Positions 39,527 through 48,734 of a DNA stretch of 64,000 bases are shown piece after piece. The number at the start of each line of letters is the position of its first letter. Within the stretch, counting starts at the first letter, position 1. The stretch covers positions 1 through 64,000 of the forward strand of contig CALYPJ010000001.1 in assembly GCA_945273735.1 (NCBI GenBank), written 5' to 3'. The notes beneath the pieces are model-generated. The model had not been told where the DNA came from, did not search any database, and worked only from the letters and a program-made list of their open reading frames with translations. The stretch comes from an uncultured Lactobacillaceae bacterium. GTDB lineage: Bacteria; Bacillota; Bacilli; Lactobacillales; Lactobacillaceae. A program made the position numbers and the translations under genes.

Positions 39527-40628
39527 TGAACTTGGTGATTTGTTAAAAGATACCAAAAAGCATTTAATGACGGGGGTTTCATATATGATTCCCTTTGTTG
39601 TTGCAGGTGGTGTTTTATTAGCCTTAAGTGTACTGTTTTCTGGAAAATCAGCAGTACCTACTACCGGCTCTCTCGCAAAATTAGCAACGATTGGAAGTAG
39701 TGGATTGAGTTTAATGGTACCAATACTTTCAGGTTATATTGCTTATTCAATGACTGACCGTCCTGGGCTTGCACCTGGAATTATTGGTGGTTACTTAGCT
39801 AATCAAATTGGTGCTGGATTTATCGGTGGTATAATTTCCGGTTTGTTGGCAGGAATTGTAGTATTTTTACTTCGTAAAATTAAAGTTCCAAAATCTATAC
39901 AATCGATTATGCCAATATTTGTTATTCCTTTAGTAAGTACAATAATTGTTGGTGGCTTTATGGAATGGGTAATTGGAATTCCGATTGCTAATTTAATGAA
40001 AACATTGACAAATTGGCTTAATGGTTTGAAAAGTGGCAATACTGTTGTTTTAGGATTAATTTTGGGTGCAATGATCGCATCTGATATGGGAGGACCAATT
40101 AATAAGGTAGCTTATAGTTTTGCAGTAGCAATGGTAGGTACAGTGAATCCAGCTACCGGGTTGGCTAGTAAATCTGCAATGATAATTATGGCTGGAGTTG
40201 GTGTAGCCATTTGTATACCACCGTTATCTTTGGGTTTAGCAAGTATTATTGCTCCCAAAAAATTTACCAATGAAGAGCGTGAAACTGGAAAATCAGCAAT
40301 TATGATGGGATTAGTCGGAATTTCCGAAGGAGCTATTCCTTTTGCAGCAGGTGATCCATTACGAGTAATACCATGTAATATGATAGGATCTGCTATTGGT
40401 AGTGCTTTAACAATGTTGTTTGGATCGGAAAACCCAGCTCCATGGGGTGGTTGGATCGTCGCTTTAGTTACTAAGAAGCCTTGGCTGTATTTATTAGCTT
40501 CGTTGATAGGGATTGCTATAACAACTATTTTGATAATTTTGTGCAAAAAAGAAGTAAAGACTGTAACCACAAAGCCCAAGGAAACTAGTAATGATGATTT
40601 TGAGCTTGACGATTTGGAAATCCTTTAA
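39519..40628 (+). CDS. PTS EIIC, fructose type
   Basis: A 369-residue membrane permease with about nine helices; MTGVSYMIPFVVAGGVLLA, SDMGGPINKVAY and EGAIPFAAGDPLRVIP are EIIC-Fru signatures. I start at ATG 39519, overlapping the EIIB stop, because TGAGGT lies six bases before it; an in-frame ATG at 39507 has no site. The acidic C-terminal tail (DDFELDDLEIL) is unusual but harmless. Substrate could be fructose, 2-O-mannosylglycerate-like or another ketose. Confidence 0.9.
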   Translation: MLNELGDLLKDTKKHLMTGVSYMIPFVVAGGVLLALSVLFSGKSAVPTTGSLAKLATIGSSGLSLMVPILSGYIAYSMTDRPGLAPGIIGGYLANQIGAGFIGGIISGLLAGIVVFLLRKIKVPKSIQSIMPIFVIPLVSTIIVGGFMEWVIGIPIANLMKTLTNWLNGLKSGNTVVLGLILGAMIASDMGGPINKVAYSFAVAMVGTVNPATGLASKSAMIIMAGVGVAICIPPLSLGLASIIAPKKFTNEERETGKSAIMMGLVGISEGAIPFAAGDPLRVIPCNMIGSAIGSALTMLFGSENPAPWGGWIVALVTKKPWLYLLASLIGIAITTILIILCKKEVKTVTTKPKETSNDDFELDDLEIL

Positions 40629-40631
40629 AAT

Positions 40632-40662
40632 AAAACAGCTGTTTTAAAACAGCTTTTTTATT
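40632..40662. terminator. Bidirectional terminator between fructose-type PTS and TetR gene
   Basis: AGCTGTTTT / AAAACAGCT with T-tract on the plus side and A-tract on the other. Confidence 0.85.
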
Positions 40663-40670
40663 TTAAAGAA

Positions 40671-41252
40671 TTAATCCGGTAAAGCACTGTCACCAACTAA
40701 TACAGTTAAGTAAATATGAGCTTGATTTAAAGTGGTTTGATGTCCTTCCAAAAAAATCCATTTTAATATTATAACAGCAGAATTGCTATATTGTTGTGCT
40801 AAAAGTTCAATAGGAACTATGCTTTTTTGCTTATTAATTGTATTATTTAAAACTTTTTCTAAAATTTTTGAAAAATGGTTAATAAAATTCTGTACAAGTC
40901 GACTATTTAAAGGGTTGTGCTTAATTATTTTAAGAAGTAGGTCTTGATAAGAAGAAAATAAATCATAAGTTTGGTCAAATACTTCAAAAAGAGATAGTTT
41001 CATGTGTTTAGAATTAATTTGATCAAGATGAATATTTTGACTAATAGAATTCCAACAATATTCTAATAAGTCATATTTATCATCAAAATAATTGTAAAAA
41101 GTAGCTCGAGGATACATTGCTTGTGCACAAATTTCACTTACAGAAACTTTTTCAAAAGTTTGTTTGCCTAGTAAATTAAACATAGCATCTTCAAAAGCCA
41201 TTAGGGTACGTTTAACTCCAACTGAATGCCCCTTAGTAGAAGTATATTTCAT
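40671..41252 (-). CDS. TetR-family regulator
   Basis: A 193-residue repressor. The N-terminal helix-turn-helix is VSVSEICAQAMYPRATFYNYFDDKYDLLEY (about 36-65), the typical TetR block. The C-terminal ligand domain is unspecific. It is divergent from the MmpL-like exporter gene and shares a 159-base intergenic region containing operator-like repeats, so it should repress that gene and itself. Confidence 0.9.
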   Translation of the reverse strand: MKYTSTKGHSVGVKRTLMAFEDAMFNLLGKQTFEKVSVSEICAQAMYPRATFYNYFDDKYDLLEYCWNSISQNIHLDQINSKHMKLSLFEVFDQTYDLFSSYQDLLLKIIKHNPLNSRLVQNFINHFSKILEKVLNNTINKQKSIVPIELLAQQYSNSAVIILKWIFLEGHQTTLNQAHIYLTVLVGDSALPD

Positions 41253-41286
41253 TCTTTAACTCCAAAATTATACATTTTACTGCAAT

Positions 41287-41391
41287 CTGTCAAAAATCAA
41301 ACAATAATTGATGAATTGATTCTTGTAACTTAGTTCAAATAATTTTAGGATATTATTTGTGTTTTTACAACTGTCAAAAAATTAACAGTTG
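41287..41391. promoter_or_regulatory. Operator-like repeats between tetR and mmpL-type gene
   Basis: CAACTGT-N10-ACAGTTG is a perfect inverted repeat at 41368-41391. Its CTGTCAAAAA core (41371-41380) is repeated at 41287-41296, close to the tetR start. A third palindromic element TGAAACGTTTTCA lies at 41393-41405, before the exporter ribosome site. The paired occurrence in a divergent regulator/target region supports TetR binding. Confidence 0.55.
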
Positions 41392-41426
41392 CTGAAACGT
41401 TTTCAAATTTTTTGGAGGAAAAAAGA

Positions 41427-44400
41427 ATGTCCAGACTTATGAAAAAACATGTTCCGGCGTTAGTGATCTGGATCGTAATTGTTTTAATTTCCTTAATCAC
41501 GATGCCTAATGTTTCTCAATTAGTTAGAGAAAAAGGAGCAATTAGGCTGCCAAATAATGTTGAAAGTCAGCAAGCTAGTCAATTTGAAAAAGAGGCTAAT
41601 GGAAATAAATCTGTTAGAACGTATATTGCGGTTTTTAACAGCAAAAAGCGAATCACTGCTGACCAAAGCGAACAAATTCAAAATAAATTATCTGATTTGA
41701 AATATGATCATAATTTAGCAGTAACAAAATTAATGGGACCAAATGATAATGTCCAAACTCGTAAGCAACTAATTGCTAAAGATAAAACTACTCAGCTTGC
41801 TCAAATAACTGTAAAAACTAATCAAAGGGTTACCAAGCAAGTTGAGCAGCTACAAAACAAATTAAAAATTAGTGGAATTAATAATTATGTTACTGGAATT
41901 GATGCAATTAATAGTGATTTTGATACAGTTGCTGAAAGAGGAATTCAAAAAACTGAAATTATTGCTGTTATTTTTATTTTTATTGTTTTAGTAATTGTTT
42001 TTCACTCGCCAATTGTACCGGTAATTTCTTTACTTAATGTAGGTGTTGCTTTTTTAACTTCTTTAAGTATTGTAATGAACTTAGCTAATAAATTAGATTT
42101 TCCAATATCTAATTTTACGCAAGTATTTATGGTTGTGGTCTTGTTTGGGATTGGAACCGATTATAATATTCTACTTTATAATTACTTTAAGCAATTTTTA
42201 TCTCAAGGAATGTCGGCAGATGATGCTACGCATGAAGCCTTAAAACGGGGAGGTCGAACTGTACTTTATAGTGGAGTCTCAGTTTTAATTGGTTTTTCAG
42301 TTTTAGCGTTAGCTAAGTTTTCTTTTTATCAAAGTGCAGTTGGTGTTGCTATTGGAGTTTTAGTTCTATTAGCAGTTTTATTAACTTTAAATCCATTTTT
42401 TATGAAGACATTGGGATCTAAAATGTTTTGGCCAAGTAAAGTTAAAAATGGAGTTAAAGAGAGTAAATTTTGGCATGGGCTTTCAAAAGTGGGAATCGCT
42501 CAACCAGTTATTATTTTGGGATTATTAATTATTGTTTCTTTGCCTGGAATTTTAAATATGGACACTCATTTAAATTTTAATAATGCAGATGAAGTTCCAA
42601 ATTCATATCCAGCGAAAAAAGGATATGTGGTGATTCAAGATCACTTTAGTAAAGGAATGTCAGCTCCAGCAACAATATATTTTAAGAGTGAGAAACGTTT
42701 AAATCGGCAAGCTCAATTAGCAGCAATTGATGAGATTACTCAATATTTGCAAAAAGAACCTGGGGTAAAATCTGTTAATTCAGTAACTCAGCCAGGGGGC
42801 AATAAAATTAAGCAATTGTATTTAGCTGATCAATTAAAAACATTGAATAAAGGAATCGTTACATCTAAAAACGGTTTGAAAAAAATTCAATCGGGATTAG
42901 CTGAAGCAAATAAACAATTAAGTGCTGCTGATTTGTCAGGTAATATTGATAAAGTTCAACAGTTAGCTAATGGAACAGCTCAGTTAGCAACCGGAACTTC
43001 CCAACTTGCTAGTGGTGTTAATCAATATACTTCTGGTGTCAATCAGGTTAATAATGGAGTTAATGAATTACATAGTCAGTTACCAACTTTAGCTAATGGT
43101 GTTAATCAATTGGCAACAAGTTCTGATCAATTAGCTGATGGCATGGGTCAATTGCAACAAGGTGTGAATGGGTTTGTTGGACAGGCAAATCAAATTCTTG
43201 ATTCTTTACAACCAATTGGGTCGTTAAATCCTCAAGAAATTAAAAACAATTTAAATGCTTTAAATTATTCAGTCAATCAGTTATCAAAGGGATCAGGTCA
43301 ATTATCTGGTGGGATTAGTCAATTACATCAAAGTTTTCCGACTCTTAATGTTGGTATGAGCAAACTGCATTCTAATTCCGAACAATTATCTGGTGGAATG
43401 GAACAATTAAATCAGGGCATTAAACAGTTAATTCAATTGTTAACCCAACTTCTACCACAAATTTCTGCCAAAAATCCCCAACAGGCAGCAATAATCAAAA
43501 CTGAATTAACGAAATTACAAAATTCTGCAGCACAACTGAATCAAGGGTCATCCCTTTTAGCTGGAGGTATTGGTCAAGTTAATAGTCATGTACCGCAATT
43601 AAACAGTGGTGTAGCTCTAATTGATCAAAATTCTCAAAAAATGGTACAAGGTATGGGGCAGTTGCAACAAGGTGTTAATACTTTTTCTAATCAAGCAAAT
43701 GCTATTTTAGCCAGTTTAGGAGACACAAATCCGCAACAAGCATCAGTAATAAAGAATCAAATTGCACAGTTACAAAGTTCAGTAGCTCAACTTGCTCAAG
43801 GTACTTCGATGTTATCAGGAGGTATTGGCAGATTAAATGGTAAAGTTCCCGCATTAACTAATGGAGTTAATCAATTAATGAATGGAACAACTCAACTTGC
43901 TAATAATGGGGAACAACTTAATAGTGGTGCTCAAACTGCTGCAAGTGGAAGTGCACAAATCAATGAAGGGGTACAGACTTTAAATTCCCAACTTAAAGGA
44001 ATGTCAAGTAAAATTACCGAATTACAAAACGGTTTAAAAGCAGCTGATTCAGGGTTGACACAATTAATTAAAGGCGATGATCAGCTGAAAGAATACTTGT
44101 CAGCTTTACAAAAGTCATATGTAGGAGATGAGTTTTACCTTCCTAAAAAGATGATTAATAGCAAAGAATTAAAGCCAGCATTTGATACATATATGAACGA
44201 TGATCATAAAATTACTCAAATGATGTTGATTTTTAAAGATGATCCAAATTCTGAAAAAGTTTCTAAGCAATTAATTAATTTACAAAATGATTTAAATTCA
44301 AAAATTAAGCATAGTAAATTAAATAAAGTTGAAGTTGCTGTTGGTGGTCAAACTTCTCAAAACAATGATTTAAGATCATTAGCTAACAGTGATTTTGTTA

Positions 44401-44909
44401 GAACTGCAGCTATTATGATAATTGGTATTGGTATTGCTTTAATGGTAGTTACTGAATCAATTTTGCAACCATTAACGATTATTACAACTTTGTTACTATC
44501 TTATATTTCTTCTTTATGGTTAGCGAGAGTTATTTCTAGAGTAATTTTAGGTAATGCTTTGTTAAGTTGGAATACACCATTCTTTAGTTTTATTATGCTT
44601 ATTGCGTTAGGAGTGGATTATAGTATATTCTTAATGATTCACTTTAAAGATGCTAAAAATATTACTGATTTACGTGATCGTATGTTAGATTCTGCTAAAG
44701 TCATTGGACCAGTGGTTATTTCAGCAGCTATTATCTTAAGTGGGACTTTCGCAGCATTAATGCCTTCAGGAGTAACAACATTAATTCAAGTTGCTTTGGC
44801 CGTAATTATTGGATTAATTATTTTAGTAATTGTATTGCCAATGGCCATGTCAGTTTTAATTAGCATGATAAGTTGGCATAATCAAAGAATGTTTCCTAAA
44901 GATGATTAA
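41427..44909 (+). CDS. MmpL/RND-type membrane exporter with repeat-rich loop
   Basis: A 1160-residue RND-superfamily protein. One helix near the start, then five helices (about 175-345) with the GIGTDYNILLYNYF motif, a second single helix, and a C-terminal set (about 985-1150) with ALGVDYSIFLMIHF; the Asp in each GxDY is the proton-relay residue. Between them lies an extracellular region (about 470-890) of degenerate LxxGxxQL repeats, coiled-coil in character, as in YhgE/YdgH-type proteins of Firmicutes. ATG 41427 is chosen because TGGAGG precedes it; TTG 41412 is in frame but overlaps that site. Probably exports lipids or amphiphilic toxins; controlled by the divergent TetR. Confidence 0.88.
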   Translation: MSRLMKKHVPALVIWIVIVLISLITMPNVSQLVREKGAIRLPNNVESQQASQFEKEANGNKSVRTYIAVFNSKKRITADQSEQIQNKLSDLKYDHNLAVTKLMGPNDNVQTRKQLIAKDKTTQLAQITVKTNQRVTKQVEQLQNKLKISGINNYVTGIDAINSDFDTVAERGIQKTEIIAVIFIFIVLVIVFHSPIVPVISLLNVGVAFLTSLSIVMNLANKLDFPISNFTQVFMVVVLFGIGTDYNILLYNYFKQFLSQGMSADDATHEALKRGGRTVLYSGVSVLIGFSVLALAKFSFYQSAVGVAIGVLVLLAVLLTLNPFFMKTLGSKMFWPSKVKNGVKESKFWHGLSKVGIAQPVIILGLLIIVSLPGILNMDTHLNFNNADEVPNSYPAKKGYVVIQDHFSKGMSAPATIYFKSEKRLNRQAQLAAIDEITQYLQKEPGVKSVNSVTQPGGNKIKQLYLADQLKTLNKGIVTSKNGLKKIQSGLAEANKQLSAADLSGNIDKVQQLANGTAQLATGTSQLASGVNQYTSGVNQVNNGVNELHSQLPTLANGVNQLATSSDQLADGMGQLQQGVNGFVGQANQILDSLQPIGSLNPQEIKNNLNALNYSVNQLSKGSGQLSGGISQLHQSFPTLNVGMSKLHSNSEQLSGGMEQLNQGIKQLIQLLTQLLPQISAKNPQQAAIIKTELTKLQNSAAQLNQGSSLLAGGIGQVNSHVPQLNSGVALIDQNSQKMVQGMGQLQQGVNTFSNQANAILASLGDTNPQQASVIKNQIAQLQSSVAQLAQGTSMLSGGIGRLNGKVPALTNGVNQLMNGTTQLANNGEQLNSGAQTAASGSAQINEGVQTLNSQLKGMSSKITELQNGLKAADSGLTQLIKGDDQLKEYLSALQKSYVGDEFYLPKKMINSKELKPAFDTYMNDDHKITQMMLIFKDDPNSEKVSKQLINLQNDLNSKIKHSKLNKVEVAVGGQTSQNNDLRSLANSDFVRTAAIMIIGIGIALMVVTESILQPLTIITTLLLSYISSLWLARVISRVILGNALLSWNTPFFSFIMLIALGVDYSIFLMIHFKDAKNITDLRDRMLDSAKVIGPVVISAAIILSGTFAALMPSGVTTLIQVALAVIIGLIILVIVLPMAMSVLISMISWHNQRMFPKDD

Positions 44910-44910
44910 T

Positions 44911-44951
44911 GAAACAGACTGATAGCTAAAAGCTATCAGTCTGTTTGTTTT
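44911..44951 (+). terminator. Terminator of the MmpL-type gene
   Basis: AAACAGACTGATAGCT / AGCTATCAGTCTGTTT, sixteen pairs with an AAA loop, then T-rich sequence. Confidence 0.95.
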
Positions 44952-44978
44952 AGAATCTGGTTTAACAGAAAATAGATT

Positions 44979-45007
44979 TTGGTGATCATATAGATCGGTG
45001 ATATAAT
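44979..45007 (+). promoter_or_regulatory. Promoter of secE-nusG
   Basis: TTGGTG (44979-44984) and TATAAT (45002-45007), 17-base spacer. Confidence 0.7.
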
Positions 45008-45046
45008 AGCTTTTAATTAAAGAGCGAGGATGGAAAATTAATTAAT

Positions 45047-45220
45047 ATGATTAAATTTTTTAAAAGTGTAGGCCAAACAATGAAAGATACTACTTGGCCA
45101 ACTGCCAAAGAAACGAGACATGACACTTGGACCGTTATTTCATATACCATTATTTTTGCTGTCTATTTCATAATTTGTGATTTGATTTTAACTTTCTTGT
45201 TAAATAAATTTATATTTTAA
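45047..45220 (+). CDS. secE: Preprotein translocase subunit SecE
   Basis: A 57-residue membrane protein, the essential small subunit of the SecYEG channel. The amphipathic N-terminal segment FFKSVGQTMKDTTWPTAKE with the conserved WP is followed by the single membrane helix (about 27-50). It precedes nusG by 15 bases, the near-universal order. The GCGAGGATGG stretch that could serve as ribosome site ends 14 bases before the ATG, which is far. No nearer start exists in frame, so initiation may be inefficient or use another codon. Confidence 0.95.
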   Translation: MIKFFKSVGQTMKDTTWPTAKETRHDTWTVISYTIIFAVYFIICDLILTFLLNKFIF

Positions 45221-45235
45221 ATTTGAGGTAAACGG

Positions 45236-45787
45236 ATGGTAGAAACAGCAGAAAAGCAATGGTATGTTTTACATACATATTCAGGTTATGAAAATAAAGT
45301 TAAAGAGAACTTAAAATCTAGAGCTCAATCAATGGGTATGGAGAATTATATTTTTGATGTAATTGTTCCAGCAAGTGAAGAACGCGTAAAGAATGGGCGA
45401 ACCGGCAAAATGGAGATGCAGAAAAAAAAGACTTTCCCTGGTTATGTAATTGTTGAAATGGTAATGACCGACCGTTCATGGTTTGTTGTTCGTAATACAC
45501 CCGGGGTTACAGGCTTTGTAGGTTCTCATGGTGCAGGTTCAAAGCCAGCGCCACTTCTACCAACTGAAGTTGAAGATATTTTGGCTAAACAAGATCAAGA
45601 AGTTGCTCCAAATGAACATAATTTTGAAATTGGTGAAACTGTTAAAGTTATTGAAGGGGCGTTTGAAGGATTAGAAGGTAAGATTAGGGAAATTAATCCT
45701 GAACATCATAAATTAAATTTAATTATTCAAATGTTTGGTCGCGATACTGATACTGAAGTTGAATTTTCGCAAGTTCAAAAGATATAG
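45236..45787 (+). CDS. nusG: Transcription termination/antitermination factor NusG
   Basis: Elongation factor binding RNA polymerase and ribosome. The N-terminal NGN domain begins WYVLHTYSGYENKVKENL, with KKKTFPGYVIVEMV and the VRNTPGVTGFVG strand. The C-terminal KOW domain (about 125-183) contains GETVKVIEGAFEGLEG. Length 183 is standard. Second gene of the secE unit; rplK does not follow, and the next gene is nrdH after 165 bases. Confidence 0.98.
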   Translation: MVETAEKQWYVLHTYSGYENKVKENLKSRAQSMGMENYIFDVIVPASEERVKNGRTGKMEMQKKKTFPGYVIVEMVMTDRSWFVVRNTPGVTGFVGSHGAGSKPAPLLPTEVEDILAKQDQEVAPNEHNFEIGETVKVIEGAFEGLEGKIREINPEHHKLNLIIQMFGRDTDTEVEFSQVQKI

Positions 45788-45867
45788 AAATTGTTTTCCG
45801 GCCGATTAGGTCGGAGTTTTGTTTTCTGAATTAAAACACAATATTTATTAAGAAAAAATGATATGTC

Positions 45868-45883
45868 ATACTATATATAGATA
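45868..45883. promoter_or_regulatory. Candidate NrdR box
   Basis: ATACTATATATAGATA contains the palindromic core CTATATATAG, matching the NrdR consensus CWATATNTWG. It lies just ahead of a TTGACG/TATGCT promoter (45891-45896 and 45914-45919, 17-base spacer) for nrdHIEF. NrdR sites are usually paired; I see only one clear copy. Confidence 0.55.
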
Positions 45884-45952
45884 AAGTAGCTTGACGTACT
45901 CATTTTTTTTTCTTATGCTAGAACTATAAAAAAGTTAGAAAGCTGTTCTAAA

Positions 45953-46192
45953 ATGGATATATTTAAAGATAAAATAACAATATTTTCACGTTCAAATTGT
46001 ATGCAATGTAAAATGGTTAAACGTTTTTTGAAAGAACATAGTGTTTCTTTTAAAGAAGTTAATATTGATGAAAATCCAGCGGCTCGTGAAGCCTTAATTA
46101 GTGCTGGTTATAAAAGTTTACCAGTCGTAAAAACTGATAAAATTACTTTTACGGGTTTTCAACCAGCTCAACTTCGAAAGATTGTTGCATAA
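45953..46192 (+). CDS. nrdH: Glutaredoxin-like NrdH
   Basis: A 79-residue redoxin that reduces class Ib ribonucleotide reductase. The redox motif is CMQC (about residues 17-20), and the LPVV cis-proline strand and TGFQPAQL C-terminus are typical of NrdH. First gene of nrdHIEF; its stop overlaps the start region of nrdI. Confidence 0.95.
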   Translation: MDIFKDKITIFSRSNCMQCKMVKRFLKEHSVSFKEVNIDENPAAREALISAGYKSLPVVKTDKITFTGFQPAQLRKIVA

Positions 46193-46571
46193 GTTGCAAC
46201 TCATTTATTTTACCCAAACGGGGCAGACTGCTAAATTTGTTCATAAACTGGGATTAGCAAATCGGAAAATTAATCCAGCTGATCCCTTTTTCACACTTAA
46301 AGAGCCTTTTATTTTATTAACTCCAACATATGATGAAGAAACCACCAGTGTCATTAATGACTTTTTAGAATATGGTGATAATCTCAAATATTGTCTTGGT
46401 GTTATTGGTAGTGGTAATCGTAACTTTGCTCAAAAATTTATTTACACGGCAAAAGATATTTGCTTAGATTATAGCCTACCATTGCTTTATGCTTATGAAT
46501 TTAATGGGACTCCTCAAGATGTTAAAAAAGTAAAAGAAATTGTAGAAAGATTAGATCATGGCAATAAGTAA
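46182..46571 (+). CDS. nrdI: Flavodoxin-like NrdI
   Basis: A flavoprotein that supplies the oxidant for assembling the dimanganese-tyrosyl cofactor of NrdF. The flavin loop FTQTGQTAKFVHKL and the later GSGNRNF segment fit NrdI. No ATG is available; TTG codons lie at 46182, 46185 and 46194. The last gives MQLIYFTQTG, closest to the family N-terminus, so 125-129 residues are possible. The 3' end overlaps nrdE by 14 bases. Confidence 0.9.
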   Translation: MLHKLQLIYFTQTGQTAKFVHKLGLANRKINPADPFFTLKEPFILLTPTYDEETTSVINDFLEYGDNLKYCLGVIGSGNRNFAQKFIYTAKDICLDYSLPLLYAYEFNGTPQDVKKVKEIVERLDHGNK

Positions 46572-48717
46572 AATAAAAAATCCTACATACTTTAAGTTAA
46601 ATAATAAAATTAATATTCCGGAAAACGGTCAAATACCTTTAAAGTATGATCAAGAAGCAATTACCGCTTTCTTTAAAGAAAATGTAAAACCTAATCTTAA
46701 ATGGTTTTCGACATTAGAAGATAAAATTTCTTATTTAGTTGATAACAATTATCTTGAAACCAATTTTTTAAAAAGATATCACTCAACTTTTATTAAGAAA
46801 TTATTTAAAGAAGTTTATGCAGCCAATTTTCGATTTAAGAGTTTTATGGCTGCATATAAGTTTTTTAAACAATATTCCTTAAAGACAAATGATAATGAAT
46901 ATTATTTGGAAACTTTTGAGGATCGAGTTGCTTTTAATGCTCTTTATTTTGCTGATGGAGATGAAGAGTTGGCTTTAGCTTTAGCTGATGAAATGATTCA
47001 TCAACGTTATCAACCAGCTACTCCAACTTTTTTAAATGCGGGTAGAGCTCGTCGTGGTGAATTTGTTTCTTGTTTTTTAATTCAATTAACTGATGATATG
47101 AATTCTATTGGGCGAGGAATTAATTCAGCTTTACAACTTTCAAGAATCGGTGGTGGCGTTGGGATAAATCTTAGTAATTTAAGAGAATCTGGTGCACCAA
47201 TTAAAGGTTATGCAAATGCTGCTAGTGGTGTTTTACCTGTAATGAAACTTTTTGAAGATAGTTTTTCATATTCAAATCAACTGGGACAAAGGCAAGGAGC
47301 AGGAGTCGTTTATTTAAACGTTTTTCATCCGGATATTATTGAATTTTTATCTGCAAAAAAAGAAAATGCTGATGAAAAAATTCGGGTAAAAACCTTATCT
47401 TTAGGAGTTATTGTTCCTGATAAGTATTATGAATTAATTCGTAATGATGAGGTAATGTATCTTTTTTCACCTCGTGATGTAGAGCTAGAATACGGTGTTC
47501 CCTTTAGTTACATTGATTTGACCAAAGAATATGATAAATTAGTTGCTAATCCTCATATTCACCACACTCAAATTAAAGCTCGTGACTTAGAAACTGAAAT
47601 TTCAAAGTTACAGCAAGAATCAGGATATCCTTATGTAATTAACATTGATACAGCTAATCGAGATAATCCAATTGATGGCAAAATTGTAATGAGTAATCTT
47701 TGTTCTGAGATTTTGCAAGTTCAATCACCTAGTATTATAAATGACGATCAGACTTATAAGAAATTAGGACGTGATGTTAGCTGTAACTTAGGTTCGACTA
47801 ATATTCCTAATTTGATGAAATCACCAGATTTTGGTAAATCAGTAGAAATGATGGTTCGTGCATTAACCTTTATTACTGATAACTCTAATATTGATACAGT
47901 TCCATCGATTGTAAAGGGAAATCAGTTAGCTCATTCAATTGGGTTGGGAGCTATGGGGCTTCATACTTATTTAGCTAGCAATAAAATTATGTATGGTTCA
48001 CCAGAATCAGTTGAATTTACTAATGTTTATTTTTTACTTTTAAATTATTGGACTTTAAAAGCTTCCAATAAAATTGCTAAAGAAAGAAATGAAACTTTTT
48101 ATCATTTTGAGCGATCAGATTATGCTAACGGTAAATATTTTAATAAATATCTTACAACCGATTTTGCTCCAAAATTAACTAAAGTAAAAGAACTTTTTAA
48201 AGGAATATTTATTCCGTCTAGAGAAGATTGGTCTGAACTTAAAAAGTCGGTAATGAAAGATGGCTTGTATCATCAAAATCGTTTGGCCATAGCACCGACG
48301 GGTTCAATTTCCTACATTAATGATACGTCAGCATCGTTGCAACCTATTATTCAGCGAATTGAAGAACGTCAAGAGAAGAAAATTGGTAAAATTTATTATC
48401 CTGCTTCTGGTTTAAATAATGAAACATTACCATATTATATTTCAGCTTATGACCTTGATATGCGTAAAATGATTGATATCTATGCCGCTGCTACTGAACA
48501 TGTAGATCAAGGAATTAGTATGACATTATTTTTACGTAGTCGAATTCCTAAAAAATTATATGAATGGAAAAATGAACGTGAACAAACAACTAGAGATTTA
48601 AGCATTTTAAGAAATTATGCTTATTATAAAGGAATTAAGTCAATTTATTATATTAGAACTTTTACAGATGATGGCAATGTTGTTGGTGCTAATCAGTGTG
48701 AAAGTTGCAGTATTTAA
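46558..48717 (+). CDS. nrdE: Class Ib ribonucleotide reductase, alpha subunit
   Basis: Catalytic subunit reducing ribonucleoside diphosphates to deoxy forms. The substrate-site cysteine is in RRGEFVSCFL (near 172), with NLCSEI and NLGSTNI blocks in the barrel, GLGAMGLHTYL, and the C-terminal redox pair CESC three residues from the end. Length 719 is normal, and the class Ib lack of an ATP cone fits. Overlaps nrdI and is followed by nrdF. Confidence 0.97.
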   Translation: MAISKIKNPTYFKLNNKINIPENGQIPLKYDQEAITAFFKENVKPNLKWFSTLEDKISYLVDNNYLETNFLKRYHSTFIKKLFKEVYAANFRFKSFMAAYKFFKQYSLKTNDNEYYLETFEDRVAFNALYFADGDEELALALADEMIHQRYQPATPTFLNAGRARRGEFVSCFLIQLTDDMNSIGRGINSALQLSRIGGGVGINLSNLRESGAPIKGYANAASGVLPVMKLFEDSFSYSNQLGQRQGAGVVYLNVFHPDIIEFLSAKKENADEKIRVKTLSLGVIVPDKYYELIRNDEVMYLFSPRDVELEYGVPFSYIDLTKEYDKLVANPHIHHTQIKARDLETEISKLQQESGYPYVINIDTANRDNPIDGKIVMSNLCSEILQVQSPSIINDDQTYKKLGRDVSCNLGSTNIPNLMKSPDFGKSVEMMVRALTFITDNSNIDTVPSIVKGNQLAHSIGLGAMGLHTYLASNKIMYGSPESVEFTNVYFLLLNYWTLKASNKIAKERNETFYHFERSDYANGKYFNKYLTTDFAPKLTKVKELFKGIFIPSREDWSELKKSVMKDGLYHQNRLAIAPTGSISYINDTSASLQPIIQRIEERQEKKIGKIYYPASGLNNETLPYYISAYDLDMRKMIDIYAAATEHVDQGISMTLFLRSRIPKKLYEWKNEREQTTRDLSILRNYAYYKGIKSIYYIRTFTDDGNVVGANQCESCSI

Positions 48718-48734
48718 AATTAAAAGGAGTTTTA

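Noticed and set aside
40112..40579. 155-codon minus-strand frame inside the fructose-type EIIC gene
   Set aside because: It is antisense to a clear membrane permease with family motifs, and its composition (Ile/Pro/Ala-rich) is typical of a shadow frame.
45795..45830. Terminator after nusG (CCGA / TCGG, then T-rich)
   Set aside because: Only four clear pairs are seen; too weak to list as a feature.
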